Shown in pieces: positions 45,048 to 54,542 of a DNA stretch of 64,000 nucleotides. The notes below the pieces were generated by a model. That model was not told the DNA's origin and did not search any database. It saw nothing but the letters and a program-made list of their open reading frames with translations. Source of the stretch: CAILZL01 sp963791615 (GTDB lineage: Bacteria > Pseudomonadota > Gammaproteobacteria > Steroidobacterales > Steroidobacteraceae). Each line of letters starts with the position of its first letter. The first letter of the stretch is position 1. The stretch covers positions 310,001-374,000 of the forward strand of contig CAWBTE010000006.1 of NCBI GenBank assembly GCA_963791615.1. The letters run 5' to 3'. Both the position numbers and the translations under genes were made by a program.

Positions 45048-45152
45048 TGATGTCCAGCCAAAGTCAATTCAGACTGCACGCGGTTATCGGAACCATTTTC
45101 AAACTGACTCTCGTGCTCACTCGACAAATGATTTGACTTCGGCAGTTTACCA

Positions 45153-45184
45153 GTATAGTTTCTTTACCCATATAGCAACTATAC
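45153..45184. promoter_or_regulatory. Candidate WYL-regulator operator 2
   Basis: GTATAGTT (45153-45160) and AACTATAC (45177-45184), again with a 16-base spacer, which here contains CCCATA. It reads nearly as the reverse complement of operator 1, including the spacer core. It ends 19 bases before the regulator start, as expected for autoregulation. Confidence 0.65.
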
Positions 45185-45203
45185 TGACTGAACAGTCATA
45201 CAG

Positions 45204-46073
45204 ATGGACACTATCTACCTGCGCTGGGGTGTTGAGCAGCGGCTCGCATTCATCGAATCCTGGCTGTTCTGGGAAGGCGGTGTCAACCGTGGCGATCTTG
45301 TGGGAACCTTCAATGTTTCCGTACCGCAGGCCTCAAAGGATCTGGCCCTGTATCAGGCGCATGCGCCTGACAACATGCGCTACGACAGCACCCGAAAGCG
45401 CTATGTCGCCACCGAGGCGTTTTCGCCGCGATTCATCGGACCTGACGCCGACGCTTACCTGAACAGTCAGATTGATGACGATCTCGTCCTGTTCAAAGGC
45501 ATACGAAGCGGCACGTTGGCAGTGCTACTGCCGGTGCCCAGCCGGCGCATCGACCCTGGCGTTCTCCGCCTCCTGGTCGCGGCGACGCGCGAGAACCAAT
45601 CAGTCGAAATTCGGTATCAGTCGAGCGATCTTGCCCGACCTGGTCCGCACTGGCGTCGTATATCACCCCACGCCTTCGCACATGACGGGATGCGATGGCA
45701 TGTTCGCGCGTTCTGCCACCTGGACAATCGATTCCTCGACTTCGTCCTCTCTCGATGCTCGGAGGCTCGCGAACCAGGCGCTGCTGCAAAGGGTCAAGCC
45801 GATGATCATGCCTGGAACACCCTCTTTCCGGTGGTGTTGATAGTCAACCCCCGAATGCCCGCGGCTCTTCGACCAACGGTAGCTGAGGACTACGGCATGA
45901 CGCCCGACGAAGAAGTCGTCATCAGTGTTCGTCAAGCCCTGCTCTTCTACTTCAGCAAGCGCATGCGTCTCGACCTTCTGGACGCAAGTGCTGATCCTCG
46001 TGAGGCGCCGGTGGTCGTCAAGAACCGGGACGAATTCGATGCGGCGCTGACGTCGGCCGCCGGAAGACCATGA
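45204..46073 (+). CDS. WYL-domain transcriptional regulator, CapW/BrxR-like
   Basis: A 289-residue regulator. A winged helix-turn-helix occupies residues about 8-60 (LFWEGGVNRGDLVGTFNVSV, PQASKDLALYQ). The WYL domain has RRISPHAFAHDGMRWHVRAF (about 151-170) and FLDFVLSRC. A C-terminal WCX-like domain ends the protein. The PHA-DG-RWHVRA-DFVLSR pattern is that of CapW/BrxR repressors, which usually control anti-phage systems and respond to a ligand bound by the WYL domain. Here no defence genes are visible; the divergent partner is a TonB receptor. Two inverted repeats in the shared promoter region are its probable binding sites. Confidence 0.85.
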   Translation: MDTIYLRWGVEQRLAFIESWLFWEGGVNRGDLVGTFNVSVPQASKDLALYQAHAPDNMRYDSTRKRYVATEAFSPRFIGPDADAYLNSQIDDDLVLFKGIRSGTLAVLLPVPSRRIDPGVLRLLVAATRENQSVEIRYQSSDLARPGPHWRRISPHAFAHDGMRWHVRAFCHLDNRFLDFVLSRCSEAREPGAAAKGQADDHAWNTLFPVVLIVNPRMPAALRPTVAEDYGMTPDEEVVISVRQALLFYFSKRMRLDLLDASADPREAPVVVKNRDEFDAALTSAAGRP

Positions 46074-46185
46074 TGACCTCGCCATCAGATGCTCACGACA
46101 GATACCCACGATGCGCCACAACAATTCGTGTGAGTGAGCAAGTCGTGAGCACCGTCCATGCAGATAAACGCCTCAAGGACTCACC

Positions 46186-46971
46186 ATGTTCAACATCATG
46201 AAGAAATCAGCCTTGCCAAGATCACCAATGATGCTCAGCGTCGTCGCTGTGATTTGCCTTTGTGGAGCATCAGCACAGTCCGCCGTTTCAATCGGACCTG
46301 GAAGTCTGACCGGTGTGTGGCTCAACTCTGACTACAAGTCTTCTGCTCGATACGACATCCGCGACGGAATCATTCGAAGCGATGACGGCCAGATGCCGCC
46401 CCTGCAACCCTGGGCTGCTCAGTTATTCGACAAACGCGTGAAGATGTCCGATGACGGTACGCCCTTCGCAACCACCAAATCAAACTGCCTGCCCGCAGGC
46501 GTGCCTCAAGCGATGTTCGGCCCGTCACTTCCGATCGAGATACTCGAGACGAGCGGCAAAGTCACGATCTTGTTCACTGAATTCAGCAACTTTCGGCAGA
46601 TTTTCCTGAATTCGACGCACGCCAAAGATCCCGACCCATCGTTTATGGGCGACTCCATCGGTCATTGGGAGGGGCCCGTTCTCATTGTTGACACGATAGG
46701 CGTGACCGACAGGACAACCCTCGATCCTGTAGGCATGCCGCATAGCGATGCCCTGCACCTGACCGAACGATTTCGTCGCACCGGAGAAGATACGTTGGAG
46801 GTGGTCGTCACCATCGACGATCCGAAAGTGTTCACCCGCGTCTGGACAGTCACCTCCCACTTCAAGGCCATGCCCGGCACTAGGCTCCAGGAAAACCTTT
46901 GCGAGAACAACCGCAATCGCCCCAACGCCGATGACACCATCGGCATCCAGCTCGCCGCTCCCAACAAATGA
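46186..46971 (+). CDS. Exported protein of unknown function
   Basis: A 261-residue protein with AAGGA six bases upstream of its ATG and a signal peptide (MMLSVVAVICLCGASAQSA). The mature part has GSLTGVWLNSDY, a motif HWEGPVLIVDTIGVTDRT, LTERFRRTGEDTLEVVVTIDDP and a final LQENLCENNRN. This set is familiar from uncharacterised exported proteins near TonB receptors and DUF6152 genes in acidobacteria and gammaproteobacteria. No catalytic motif could be assigned. It is followed on the same strand by a DUF6152 gene. Confidence 0.8.
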   Translation: MFNIMKKSALPRSPMMLSVVAVICLCGASAQSAVSIGPGSLTGVWLNSDYKSSARYDIRDGIIRSDDGQMPPLQPWAAQLFDKRVKMSDDGTPFATTKSNCLPAGVPQAMFGPSLPIEILETSGKVTILFTEFSNFRQIFLNSTHAKDPDPSFMGDSIGHWEGPVLIVDTIGVTDRTTLDPVGMPHSDALHLTERFRRTGEDTLEVVVTIDDPKVFTRVWTVTSHFKAMPGTRLQENLCENNRNRPNADDTIGIQLAAPNK

Positions 46972-47077
46972 CTTCGGCGCGAATTCCAGACCCGCTACCT
47001 CTGCGACCCAGTGCTTGCGCGATCAGCACCGCAGCAAGTGGCGACCAATATCGAAGCCCCTCTGAAGGAGATTGAAT

Positions 47078-47452
47078 ATGAAACATTTCAAGTTGCTATG
47101 GATGTGCACAGCGGCTGCTGTTTGCACCGCCGCTTTGCCGGCCTCTGCGCACCATTCGTTCGCGATGTTCGATATAGCGAAGACGATGACGCTGGAAGGC
47201 ACAGTGAAGGAATTCCAGTGGACCAACCCGCACATCTGGGTGCAGCTGATCGTTCATGACCCTGTGACGGGCAAAGACATTGAGTGGTCCATAGAAGGCG
47301 GCAGCCCTTCGGGTCTCGGCCGCAAAGGCTGGACTCGACACTCACTGAAACCCGGCGACAAGGCGACCATCGAACTCCATCCGTTGAAAGCGGGCGGTCC
47401 CGGCGGCTCTTTGATGTCCGTAACCATCAATGGCGTGGCCTTAGGCGAATAA
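47078..47452 (+). CDS. DUF6152 family exported protein
   Basis: A 124-residue protein. The ATG at 47078 is chosen over a TTG two codons earlier because AAGGAG lies seven bases before it. A signal peptide (LLWMCTAAAVCTAALPASA) precedes the family hallmark HHSFAMFD, then LEGTVKEFQWTNPHIWVQL and GDKATIELHPLKAG. The family is secreted and uncharacterised; the His-rich mature start could bind a metal. Its end overlaps the end of the convergent helix-turn-helix gene by 12 bases. Confidence 0.88.
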   Translation: MKHFKLLWMCTAAAVCTAALPASAHHSFAMFDIAKTMTLEGTVKEFQWTNPHIWVQLIVHDPVTGKDIEWSIEGGSPSGLGRKGWTRHSLKPGDKATIELHPLKAGGPGGSLMSVTINGVALGE

Positions 47453-47686
47453 TAAATCTAGCCGCCGACGGCTGGAGCGGCTGATTGCGCCACGCTTGAT
47501 GTCTGACACCTTGGTCTGCGTTACGCCCAACACTTTGGCGGCAGCGGCCTGTGTCATATCGGAGTGCGCAAGCCATTGTGACAAGCCGATCATCAAGCTG
47601 GAGCGAATCTCCTTCTCGGCTGCCTGGCCTGGATAGTACAAATAATGAAAGACGCTCTTGGCCTTCGGTTTGGCTTTCTTAGGCAT
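47441..47686 (-). CDS. Small XRE/HigA-like helix-turn-helix protein, no toxin partner seen
   Basis: An 81-residue basic protein: MPKKAKPKAKSVFHYLYYPG, then LSQWLAHSDMTQAAAAKVLG and VTQTKVSDIKRGAISRSSRR, a clear Cro/C1-type helix-turn-helix. The ATG at 47686 is preferred to a TTG two codons upstream. It resembles antitoxins of HigBA-like pairs, but no RelE/HigB-type toxin lies on either side. It begins 24 bases after the ceramidase-like gene on the same strand and may be cotranscribed with it. Confidence 0.75.
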   Translation of the reverse strand: MPKKAKPKAKSVFHYLYYPGQAAEKEIRSSLMIGLSQWLAHSDMTQAAAAKVLGVTQTKVSDIKRGAISRSSRRRLDLLFA

Positions 47687-47710
47687 AACCAAAATTGCTT
47701 TGTCTCGCGC

Positions 47711-49015
47711 TCAGCGCAGCTGCTCCAGCATCTCCAATGCACCGCGAATGAAGCCCTGTTCCGCACAGCCCTGCTTGGCGCGCGAGGCCGTCGCTTCGTA
47801 GGTGTTAAGGACATAGCTGGCGTCGTCGATGACATAGCGCATCGGCCCGAAGTTGAGCGACACGATCAGCGTGTTGGCTAGCGGTGAAGCCTCTTTGAGC
47901 TTATCGCCAACCGCCGGCATGATGTTGGAGTCGGATTGCACCAGCGCCACATCACCGATCTTGAGCAGCCACATGTTCAGGCTCACCGGATCGGTGTCCT
48001 TGTCTTTGAACACACAGGCTGGCAACGTGGGGTGTGGCTTGAATGAGCACTCCCTGGGCAGGTTGAACGGTGTGGTCATTTTTCCCTGACATTGCAGTGT
48101 TTTCATCGCACCGCCGATCTGCACGTTGCTCGCAGGATTCTGAATCTCACTCGCAGCGGCCAGTGCTTCTTCGCCCAGCAGCGTAGCCATGGCGTCCGTC
48201 AGTTTGTACGACGCTTGCGGGTCCCGCTCGTTGGGCTCAACGCGATACGCAGGATTCGCCATGGTGCCCAACGTAAAAATGGCCACCGCCTTGTCGCCAA
48301 GACGCTGCTCGATATAACGCGCCGCCGTGCCCACCACATCGCCACTGATTTCACTCTTGGCAAACTGATTCATCACCGGCTCGATGCCGTAGTTCAGCAG
48401 CAAGGCAATGGGCTCGCCGGAAGTGTTCTCGAATTTAAGTACGCCCAGAGTGCGATCCACCGGCTCGGTGCCGGTGCGATCACGACCCACGATGTGGCGC
48501 TGCTCTGCAGCCGACCATACCGTCCTTGCAGCATTGAGATACGCCTTGCCGGCAGCGTAACCGGCACGCGCAGGTTGCATCGCATCCGTTGCCTGCTTCA
48601 CGGCCTGCAGCGTAGCGGCCATTACACGAGCCGTATATTTCGTAGAGCCCGGCAGAATGATGCCGATGCCGTCCTTGTCGAGGCGAAAGTTATTGTGCGT
48701 GTGGCTGGCGCTGAGCAGGATGTTGGTCAGTGGCACGCCCGACTGCTGTGATATGCGCCGCGACAGATCGGCGAACACACCAGCTTCGATGGCCGCAACG
48801 TCCAGCATGACGATGGCTGCACGCGCTGAACCGTTATCAAGCATCAGCACGCGCGCATAGGTTTTGTCATGGATGGTGCTGAAGGGCTGAACCAGCTCTT
48901 CGATCAGCGGCGTGATATCGACGCGTGCTGCACCTGCTTTGAGGCCGCCTTCCGCCGCAAAGGTCGGAAACGCCAGCACCGTCAACAGGAAGAAGACACA
49001 TACACGGATATTCAT
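47711..49015 (-). CDS. Neutral/alkaline ceramidase-like secreted hydrolase
   Basis: A 434-residue exported protein (MNIRVCVFFLLTVLAFPTFA). It starts with the ceramidase-family pattern LKAGAARVDITPLIE and contains the metal-site signature SASHTHNNF, then LLNYGIEPVMNQF and SGDVVGTAARYIEQRLG. It is much shorter than characterised neutral ceramidases (about 650-700 residues), lacking their C-terminal immunoglobulin-like domain, so the true substrate may be another amide or ester. A TonB receptor and esterases surround it. Confidence 0.8.
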   Translation of the reverse strand: MNIRVCVFFLLTVLAFPTFAAEGGLKAGAARVDITPLIEELVQPFSTIHDKTYARVLMLDNGSARAAIVMLDVAAIEAGVFADLSRRISQQSGVPLTNILLSASHTHNNFRLDKDGIGIILPGSTKYTARVMAATLQAVKQATDAMQPARAGYAAGKAYLNAARTVWSAAEQRHIVGRDRTGTEPVDRTLGVLKFENTSGEPIALLLNYGIEPVMNQFAKSEISGDVVGTAARYIEQRLGDKAVAIFTLGTMANPAYRVEPNERDPQASYKLTDAMATLLGEEALAAASEIQNPASNVQIGGAMKTLQCQGKMTTPFNLPRECSFKPHPTLPACVFKDKDTDPVSLNMWLLKIGDVALVQSDSNIMPAVGDKLKEASPLANTLIVSLNFGPMRYVIDDASYVLNTYEATASRAKQGCAEQGFIRGALEMLEQLR

Positions 49016-49685
49016 TGCAACTGCTCCATGATCTGACGTGAACTGAACGGAATGGCGTCTCTACGTGGGTGGCACAGGTGGTCTGCTGCACGCTCCAACA
49101 TCAACAGCCCGACCTGTGACTTCGCACTTCCCAGCATAACCCTGCGGGATAGGGTTAGCGAGGTGCGCCAATCCAGCACGGAGTCTGTTCAGAACCGAAG
49201 CCTGTACAGAAAACGATACGGAACACTGATGCCATTCAATACCTTGCCGGGGAACATCAGTTGCTCAAGAAAACATGGCGGCCTTGGCCGCCATGTCACA
49301 GAAGTCTCCGCTTCAGACGCTGACTTATCAATTGAATTGTACTGCGCAAGCTGTGAGTACGAATCGAAGTGCATCACTCACACGGATCGACACCAATGAA
49401 TTGCTAGACGACATGGTTCGACGCGACCGCCAGCTTCGCTTCAAGCTGCACAATGCGTGAATCGGCGAGGGCATATCGAACACCTCCCGTAAATAAATTA
49501 TATTGCTCCAGGAAATCCCGCCGGCGAGCGAGATAGCGGCGCAAATTCTTGCAACGCGGTGGGGGCTAGTACGGTATAGACACGCGCTGCAGAACTAAAT
49601 GTGAAAAGCGGACGCAGCTCATCAGAGCCTGGCTCTCGGAGCACATGCCAAGGCTGCGATTACTGAAGAACGCAGTAGCCATGCA
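49016..49685. other. 670-base intergenic region, no gene recognised
   Basis: Short open frames exist here (such as 49275-49460) but none has a ribosome site, family resemblance or neighbour logic. The clear element is the hairpin at 49273-49296. The rest may be decayed sequence. Confidence 0.5.
49266..49296 (-). terminator. Rho-independent terminator candidate for the esterase genes
   Basis: ACATGGCGGCC and GGCCGCCATGT form an 11-base stem with a 2-base loop. On the minus strand it is followed by TTTTCTT. It lies about 390 bases beyond the carboxylesterase stop. Confidence 0.6.
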
Positions 49686-51297
49686 TCACCACGCTTTCTG
49701 GGACTGAAAAAATCGCTTCCAGAAATCGAGCTTGACCGGCTCGGCCAACGGCATCGTTCCGAATCCGTCACCCAGTTGCATCACGGTGGGCGTCCTGGCG
49801 TTGGTTGCGGCCCAGTTCGGCAGCGACTTGCCATTGGGGTTGCCGGTGATGGCAAAGTTCACCCAGTACGAGGACATGGTGTCGGCGATCTTGTAATCAG
49901 CATCGACCCACGGCCGGTCGGTGGCGTACAGGTTGTTGAAGATGTAATTGATCTCGGACTCGTGGTAAGCGCCTCTGCGCTCGCGATCCGGTCCCGGCGG
50001 CGCATGTGTCCAGTAGTACGTGTACACCGGACGCTTGGTTGCCTTGTTCCATTCCTGCGCCCACAAGAAACTCGACACCCGTGAGCTGTCACGCGCGGCG
50101 GCGTTGTTCGCCTGCCCTGCTTCCACATCGGTGGTAGCCGGATAGAGTTTGAAGAACTCATCCGCCATCGCACCGAATTTCTGCTTCGCCGCACTTTGAA
50201 AATCGCCCAGCTTGATATTGGGCTGCGGTGACGCGCCGCTTTCATCGAGATTGTTACCGGTTATCACCGGCACACGGCTGACCAAGCCGCTGGCCATGGA
50301 CTCACGATAGCTTTTGACGATCACCCAGCCGTCGATCACGGGACGAAACAGTGGCGGTGGCGGCTTGCCGTAGTAAGTCTCGTCGTTGGCGTTGTTGCCC
50401 ACCAGCAGTTGCGCCACCGTCAGTGCGCGCAGTTCTTTGAGCGAGGGCGCGCCATGCTCTTCGGCGTACTTGACGCCCTGTGCCTCTGCTCCCTTCAACA
50501 GTCGATAAGAGGTTGCGAGACCGCTGATCTCCGGATCGCCGGAGTAACGTGCGCCGCTTTCGGGGATGGCGCCATGAAACAACCCCTTGGCCAGCGGCGA
50601 GTTCATCAGCTGCTTGACCGAACCCGCGCCCGCTGACTGGCCAGCGATGGTCACCCGATTGGGATCTCCGCCAAAGGCAGCAATGTTCTTGCGCACCCAT
50701 TGCAATGCAGCGATCTGATCCAGAATGCCCCAGTTACCCGAGGCATTGTGCCCGGACTCGCGGCTCAACTCTGGCGTCGCCAGAAAACCGAACACGCCCA
50801 GCCGGTAGTTGAAAGTCACAACTACCAAGACCCTTGCGAGCCAGCCCCTCACCATCAAACAGCGGCTGAGAACCCGCGCCGGCGAAGAAGCGTCCACCGT
50901 GAATCCACACAAACACCGGACGCCGTTCTTTGGCAGAGGCGGCACCGGACCAGACATTGAGGAACAAACAATCTTCGCTGAATACCGCGTTCGGATCGCG
51001 CGACATTTGCGGACATAGGCTGCCGAACTGATCGGCATTGCGCACGCCCTGCCACGCAGCGGCTGGTTGCGGCGCTTTCCAACGCAGTTCTCCGACTGGC
51101 GGCGCGGCAAAGGGAATGCCCTTGAAAACCGTGATAGTTGCGTCTCGCGCCGGTACACCGGACACCAGGCCCGATTCGCTGCGCACCGGTGCATTGATGG
51201 CGGCCATCACTGTACTTGTTGCAGCCAGCACGACTGCGGTCGCAAGCATCAAGCGAGTAGCGGGTGTACGAACAAAGAATTTGAGCAAAGCGAACAT
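49686..51297 (-). pseudogene. Type B carboxylesterase with one frameshift
   Basis: The N-terminal part is read from 51297 (MFALLKFFVRTPATRLMLAT, a signal peptide; GIPFAAPPVGELRW; SEDCLFLNVW; VFVWIHGGRFFAG). After about 50831 the frame changes and continues VLVVVTFNYRLGVFGF, TIAGQSAGAGSV with the nucleophilic Ser, and a C-terminal part with YHESEINYIF. The break is at a GGG run (50831-50833 on the plus strand as CCC); one added G joins the two frames as RKGVLVVVTFNYRLG. It is probably an intact gene with a missing base, encoding a periplasmic esterase. Confidence 0.88.
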
Positions 51298-51425
51298 TCT
51301 GTGTTCCCCTGATTGATCCAGTCTGCTGATCCCTAATCATTTAAGTTCATATGAATGACGCTTGCTTAAGCTCAACGGCACTAACTCAAGCGCACAAGAT
51401 TCGCGTATTGATCTGCGCGCCGTAG

Positions 51426-52901
51426 CTATTTTTCCTGGTCAAGAAGCCATTCTCTGAGAGGCTCGATGGCATAGCCGATGCGCCATGTATAGACATGGTT
51501 ATGCTGGGCATCGTCAGGCATGCCTTGCGGTACAACCGTGCCTTGCTTCAGCAGCGAGTAATTGATGTGTGCGCCGACTTTCGTCTGGTCGCGCACTGTG
51601 GATGCAAACTTCGCCGGACTGGCCTGGCCGTCCCAGACCGATTGTCCGACACGCGCGCCACTTGCTTTCAGGGCCGCCGTGAAGCTTTCCATACTCGCGT
51701 GGGCGGCAGAATCTCCTTCCGAGGTCACAATCCACATGCGTGCCTTCGCCAGCCGCGCAGCCCGCGTCGCGTCGTAGTCGGGCGAAAACAGCAACGCAGC
51801 GGCATACAGATCGGGCCGGTCTTCCATCATCCGCAACGCTGCCCGGGCGCCGTCGCCCTGGCCGGTCAGATAGACCCGGTTACGGTCGATGTTCGGTATT
51901 TTCTCCATCATGGCATCGACCAGCTCGACGATTGCCAGATACGGCGTGGATGTCTGGCCACTGCCACCCGGGCGCGTAGCAACGGTGGGTTCGTACGCCT
52001 CATTGATCAGCGGGCGACTATAGGTCGGCACAAGGACAACAGCGGGTCGTTGGCTTTCGTCCGCCTTGTCAGCCCACACCACGGCGCCCAGTCCACGAAT
52101 CAGATACTCAGCGTGTGTGTAGCCCGCTGGTGAATCCGAATCGCTCAGATACACGACCATCGGATAGGACTTGGCCGGGTCGTAATTGGCCGGGAAGTGG
52201 ATGTTGTACTTTACATTGCCTTGCGTCGCGCTCGCGAAATCCGGCTTCAGGAAGCCGTCCACGATCAGGTTTCTGACATAGAAGTTATCGCGGGCAGCGG
52301 TAGTCGCCGTCAGCGTCAGGCCGTCCGTCGCAGCGATTTCTCCAACCTGATTTACCGAAACAGACTTACCGTTACCACCATGCCTGGAAGACTTGAGCGT
52401 CGCGGGATGAGCAGCCGGGTCCCACGAGATATTCCCGACCTGAGCCACTACCTCGGGATTCAAGACGATGGGTTCCTTGACGAGCTCGGGCCTGGCAGCT
52501 TGTGGCGCTGGCGGGCGTGCAGCAGGCGGAGGCGTCGCGACTTTGCGGACGGGAACCGGAATCACATAGTCGGTTGAAAGCTCAAGGACCACATACGGGC
52601 CATTCAGCCCTGAGCGAGTGGTTTGCAGGCCGTTTTTGCTGGTATAGACCCTGGTGATTTTTTGCCCGGCCACATCGGTTTGTACTGTGAAATCCGCCGC
52701 ATTCAGTGAAGCGTCGCTGATGTTCCTGTCGTACTGAATCGCAACCGCAGAAACTTTCAAGCCATCCGCAAAGATCTGCGTGATGGCCACGACATCGACG
52801 ATATGCGCATCGGCGCTTTCCGTCTGCGCCGCGAGACTGCTGCCCAACACCACCGTTCCCAGCGCGGCAACCAGACTTGTCTGCACAAATAATTTCAGCA
52901 T
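51426..52901 (-). CDS. Secreted esterase paralogue lacking the nucleophilic serine
   Basis: A 491-residue exported protein; the ATG at 52901 is chosen because AGGAG lies seven bases before it and a signal peptide (MLKLFVQTSLVAALGTVVLG) follows. Residues about 30-115 form an Ig-like esterase N-domain, then a Pro-rich linker and an alpha/beta-hydrolase domain. The nucleophile elbow reads LTGQGDGARA with Gly at about 349, where the neighbour has TTGQSFGCML. The DNA is unambiguous (GGC). The acid (TSEGDS) and His (NHVYTW) positions look preserved. It is likely a non-catalytic binder or regulator, or it uses another nucleophile. Confidence 0.85.
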   Translation of the reverse strand: MLKLFVQTSLVAALGTVVLGSSLAAQTESADAHIVDVVAITQIFADGLKVSAVAIQYDRNISDASLNAADFTVQTDVAGQKITRVYTSKNGLQTTRSGLNGPYVVLELSTDYVIPVPVRKVATPPPAARPPAPQAARPELVKEPIVLNPEVVAQVGNISWDPAAHPATLKSSRHGGNGKSVSVNQVGEIAATDGLTLTATTAARDNFYVRNLIVDGFLKPDFASATQGNVKYNIHFPANYDPAKSYPMVVYLSDSDSPAGYTHAEYLIRGLGAVVWADKADESQRPAVVLVPTYSRPLINEAYEPTVATRPGGSGQTSTPYLAIVELVDAMMEKIPNIDRNRVYLTGQGDGARAALRMMEDRPDLYAAALLFSPDYDATRAARLAKARMWIVTSEGDSAAHASMESFTAALKASGARVGQSVWDGQASPAKFASTVRDQTKVGAHINYSLLKQGTVVPQGMPDDAQHNHVYTWRIGYAIEPLREWLLDQEK

Positions 52902-52923
52902 CAAGTTGCTCCTCATGAAACTG

Positions 52924-54357
52924 CTATTGCACTCTGGATGACTTGCTCTGTGCGAACAGCCAGTCGCGCACCCCTTCAACGCGGTATGCAACCGGCCACG
53001 TAGCCATGTGCTCGTTACCGCTGCCCTCCTTGCCGGGGGGAAAAACCGTGCCCTTGAGGAAGGCCGCGTACTTGATGTTGTTACCTTCCGCCATCATCTT
53101 CTTTACGTCGGCCGCAAACTCGGCATCGCTCGCGCGGGCATTCCAGGTTGCCTTGCTGATTTTCGCTCCCTGTTTTTCCCATACTGCTGCCGAATCATTC
53201 ATACCGGGAAAGGCTCGCGTGTCGCCTTCAGCAACAATGATCCACATCTTGTTGCGAGCCAGCACGGAGGTAGCCTGTGCATCGCGTTGACCGGCGACCA
53301 GCATCGATGCCGCGAACAGGTCGGGATACTTGATCATGATGGCGAGCGACAGCATGCAGCCGAACGATTGACCGGTGGTATACATCCTGTTCTTGTCGAT
53401 GCTGTACTGGCTGACGACGGAGTTCACCAGATGTACCACGGTATCGGCGGTAGCCTCGCCGACAGCTCCTTCGGTGGATACGCCGCTGGGAAACTGAGGC
53501 GCCAGCACGAAAGCCGCATGTTTGGCCTGCTCCGACGGCGAGGCCCAGATGACGGCACCCAACCCCTGAGTCAGGGTTCTGCTGGTTTCCGCACCGTGCA
53601 CGCTGGCATCGTGCATGAACAGCACCAGCGGATATGACTTGTTCTTGTCGTAATTCTTCGGGGTGAAGAGGTTGTAGGTCAGCGTGAGCCCGGTCGCCGG
53701 ATCCTTGAATTCCAGCTGTTTGAAATCATCCACGATCAGATTCACGCCTCTGTTGCTGTCGAATGGCGTTGCATCTGCGGGGTACTTTTCACCCGTCGTG
53801 GTGATTACGTCCCCGACCTGTGCCACGGTCACCTGCAAGGGCTTTTTCTTCGCCGACATGCCCATGCCCATCCCCGTGGCTGGACGAGCTGCACCACTGC
53901 CATTTGCCTGCGTATTGGCTGTAGCGCCTGGACCAGCAGTTCCACCAGGCCCACCCGCTCCACCCGGGCCGCGCCCTGCGCCAGGTCCGCCGACATAGAG
54001 TGAAGCGTCTTTATCGTCTGGAGAAAGCTCGATGATGACGTACTTGCCATTGCTGCCCCGTGTTGCTTTGGCGGGTGCGTTATTGGCGTACACCTTGGTG
54101 ATGGTTCTGCCGACCACCGAGAAAGCCGCGGGAGAAAGTTTCGACTGATTGATGTCGCGATCATACTCAATGATTGCAGCGCTGATTTTCTCGCCGTCTC
54201 CGAATACTTCGCCGACGGCTGTCGCGCTCTTCACATGTCGCGGCATGACAGATGACCCGCCGGTAGCGGCACTATTCGTGCTTTGCCCGATGGCCGCAGA
54301 AGCGATAACCACGGTAACAGCCAACACAGTCGCCAAAATCGAGAATGTCTTTCTCAT
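52924..54357 (-). CDS. Secreted esterase with Ig-like N-domain
   Basis: A 477-residue exported hydrolase (MRKTFSILATVLAVTVVIAS). Residues about 42-112 are Ig-like, followed by a Gly/Pro/Ala-rich linker with GPGGAGGPGG repeats and an alpha/beta-hydrolase domain similar to the prolyl-oligopeptidase/poly-hydroxybutyrate-depolymerase-like esterases. The nucleophile is in TTGQSFGCML (Ser about 331), the acid in VAEGDTRAFPG, the His in NEHMATW. Its gene precedes the inactive-looking paralogue by 22 bases and follows TonB receptor C. Substrate unknown; an aromatic ester fits the locus. Confidence 0.85.
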   Translation of the reverse strand: MRKTFSILATVLAVTVVIASAAIGQSTNSAATGGSSVMPRHVKSATAVGEVFGDGEKISAAIIEYDRDINQSKLSPAAFSVVGRTITKVYANNAPAKATRGSNGKYVIIELSPDDKDASLYVGGPGAGRGPGGAGGPGGTAGPGATANTQANGSGAARPATGMGMGMSAKKKPLQVTVAQVGDVITTTGEKYPADATPFDSNRGVNLIVDDFKQLEFKDPATGLTLTYNLFTPKNYDKNKSYPLVLFMHDASVHGAETSRTLTQGLGAVIWASPSEQAKHAAFVLAPQFPSGVSTEGAVGEATADTVVHLVNSVVSQYSIDKNRMYTTGQSFGCMLSLAIMIKYPDLFAASMLVAGQRDAQATSVLARNKMWIIVAEGDTRAFPGMNDSAAVWEKQGAKISKATWNARASDAEFAADVKKMMAEGNNIKYAAFLKGTVFPPGKEGSGNEHMATWPVAYRVEGVRDWLFAQSKSSRVQ

Positions 54358-54491
54358 CTTGCTCTCTCATCGTAAAAACGGCACGCCGCAAAGCTCAGTG
54401 CGATTGCCGTTACTGCCCGGATCGCGGGCGTTAATGGCATCAAGCAGTATTTCGCCAACTATTGAATTCGCTCAGTCAGTTCGAACACTCG

Positions 54492-54530
54492 AAAAAAACC
54501 GCCCCCTCCTGCATGTGCATGGAGGGGGCG
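54492..54530 (-). terminator. Rho-independent terminator after receptor C
   Basis: CGCCCCCTCC (54500-54509) pairs with GGAGGGGGCG (54521-54530), and on the minus strand a run of seven T follows. It lies 12 bases beyond the receptor stop. Its loop, TGCATGTGCAT, is shared with the element at 57620. Confidence 0.85.
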
Positions 54531-54542
54531 TGTTCTATATCG

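Noticed and set aside
44956..47692. A CBASS or BREX defence island around the WYL regulator
   Set aside because: No cyclase, effector, methyltransferase or BREX genes are present; neighbours are a receptor and small exported proteins.
49275..49460. A 61-codon open frame in the large intergenic gap
   Set aside because: Its start lies inside the terminator hairpin and there is no ribosome site or family match.
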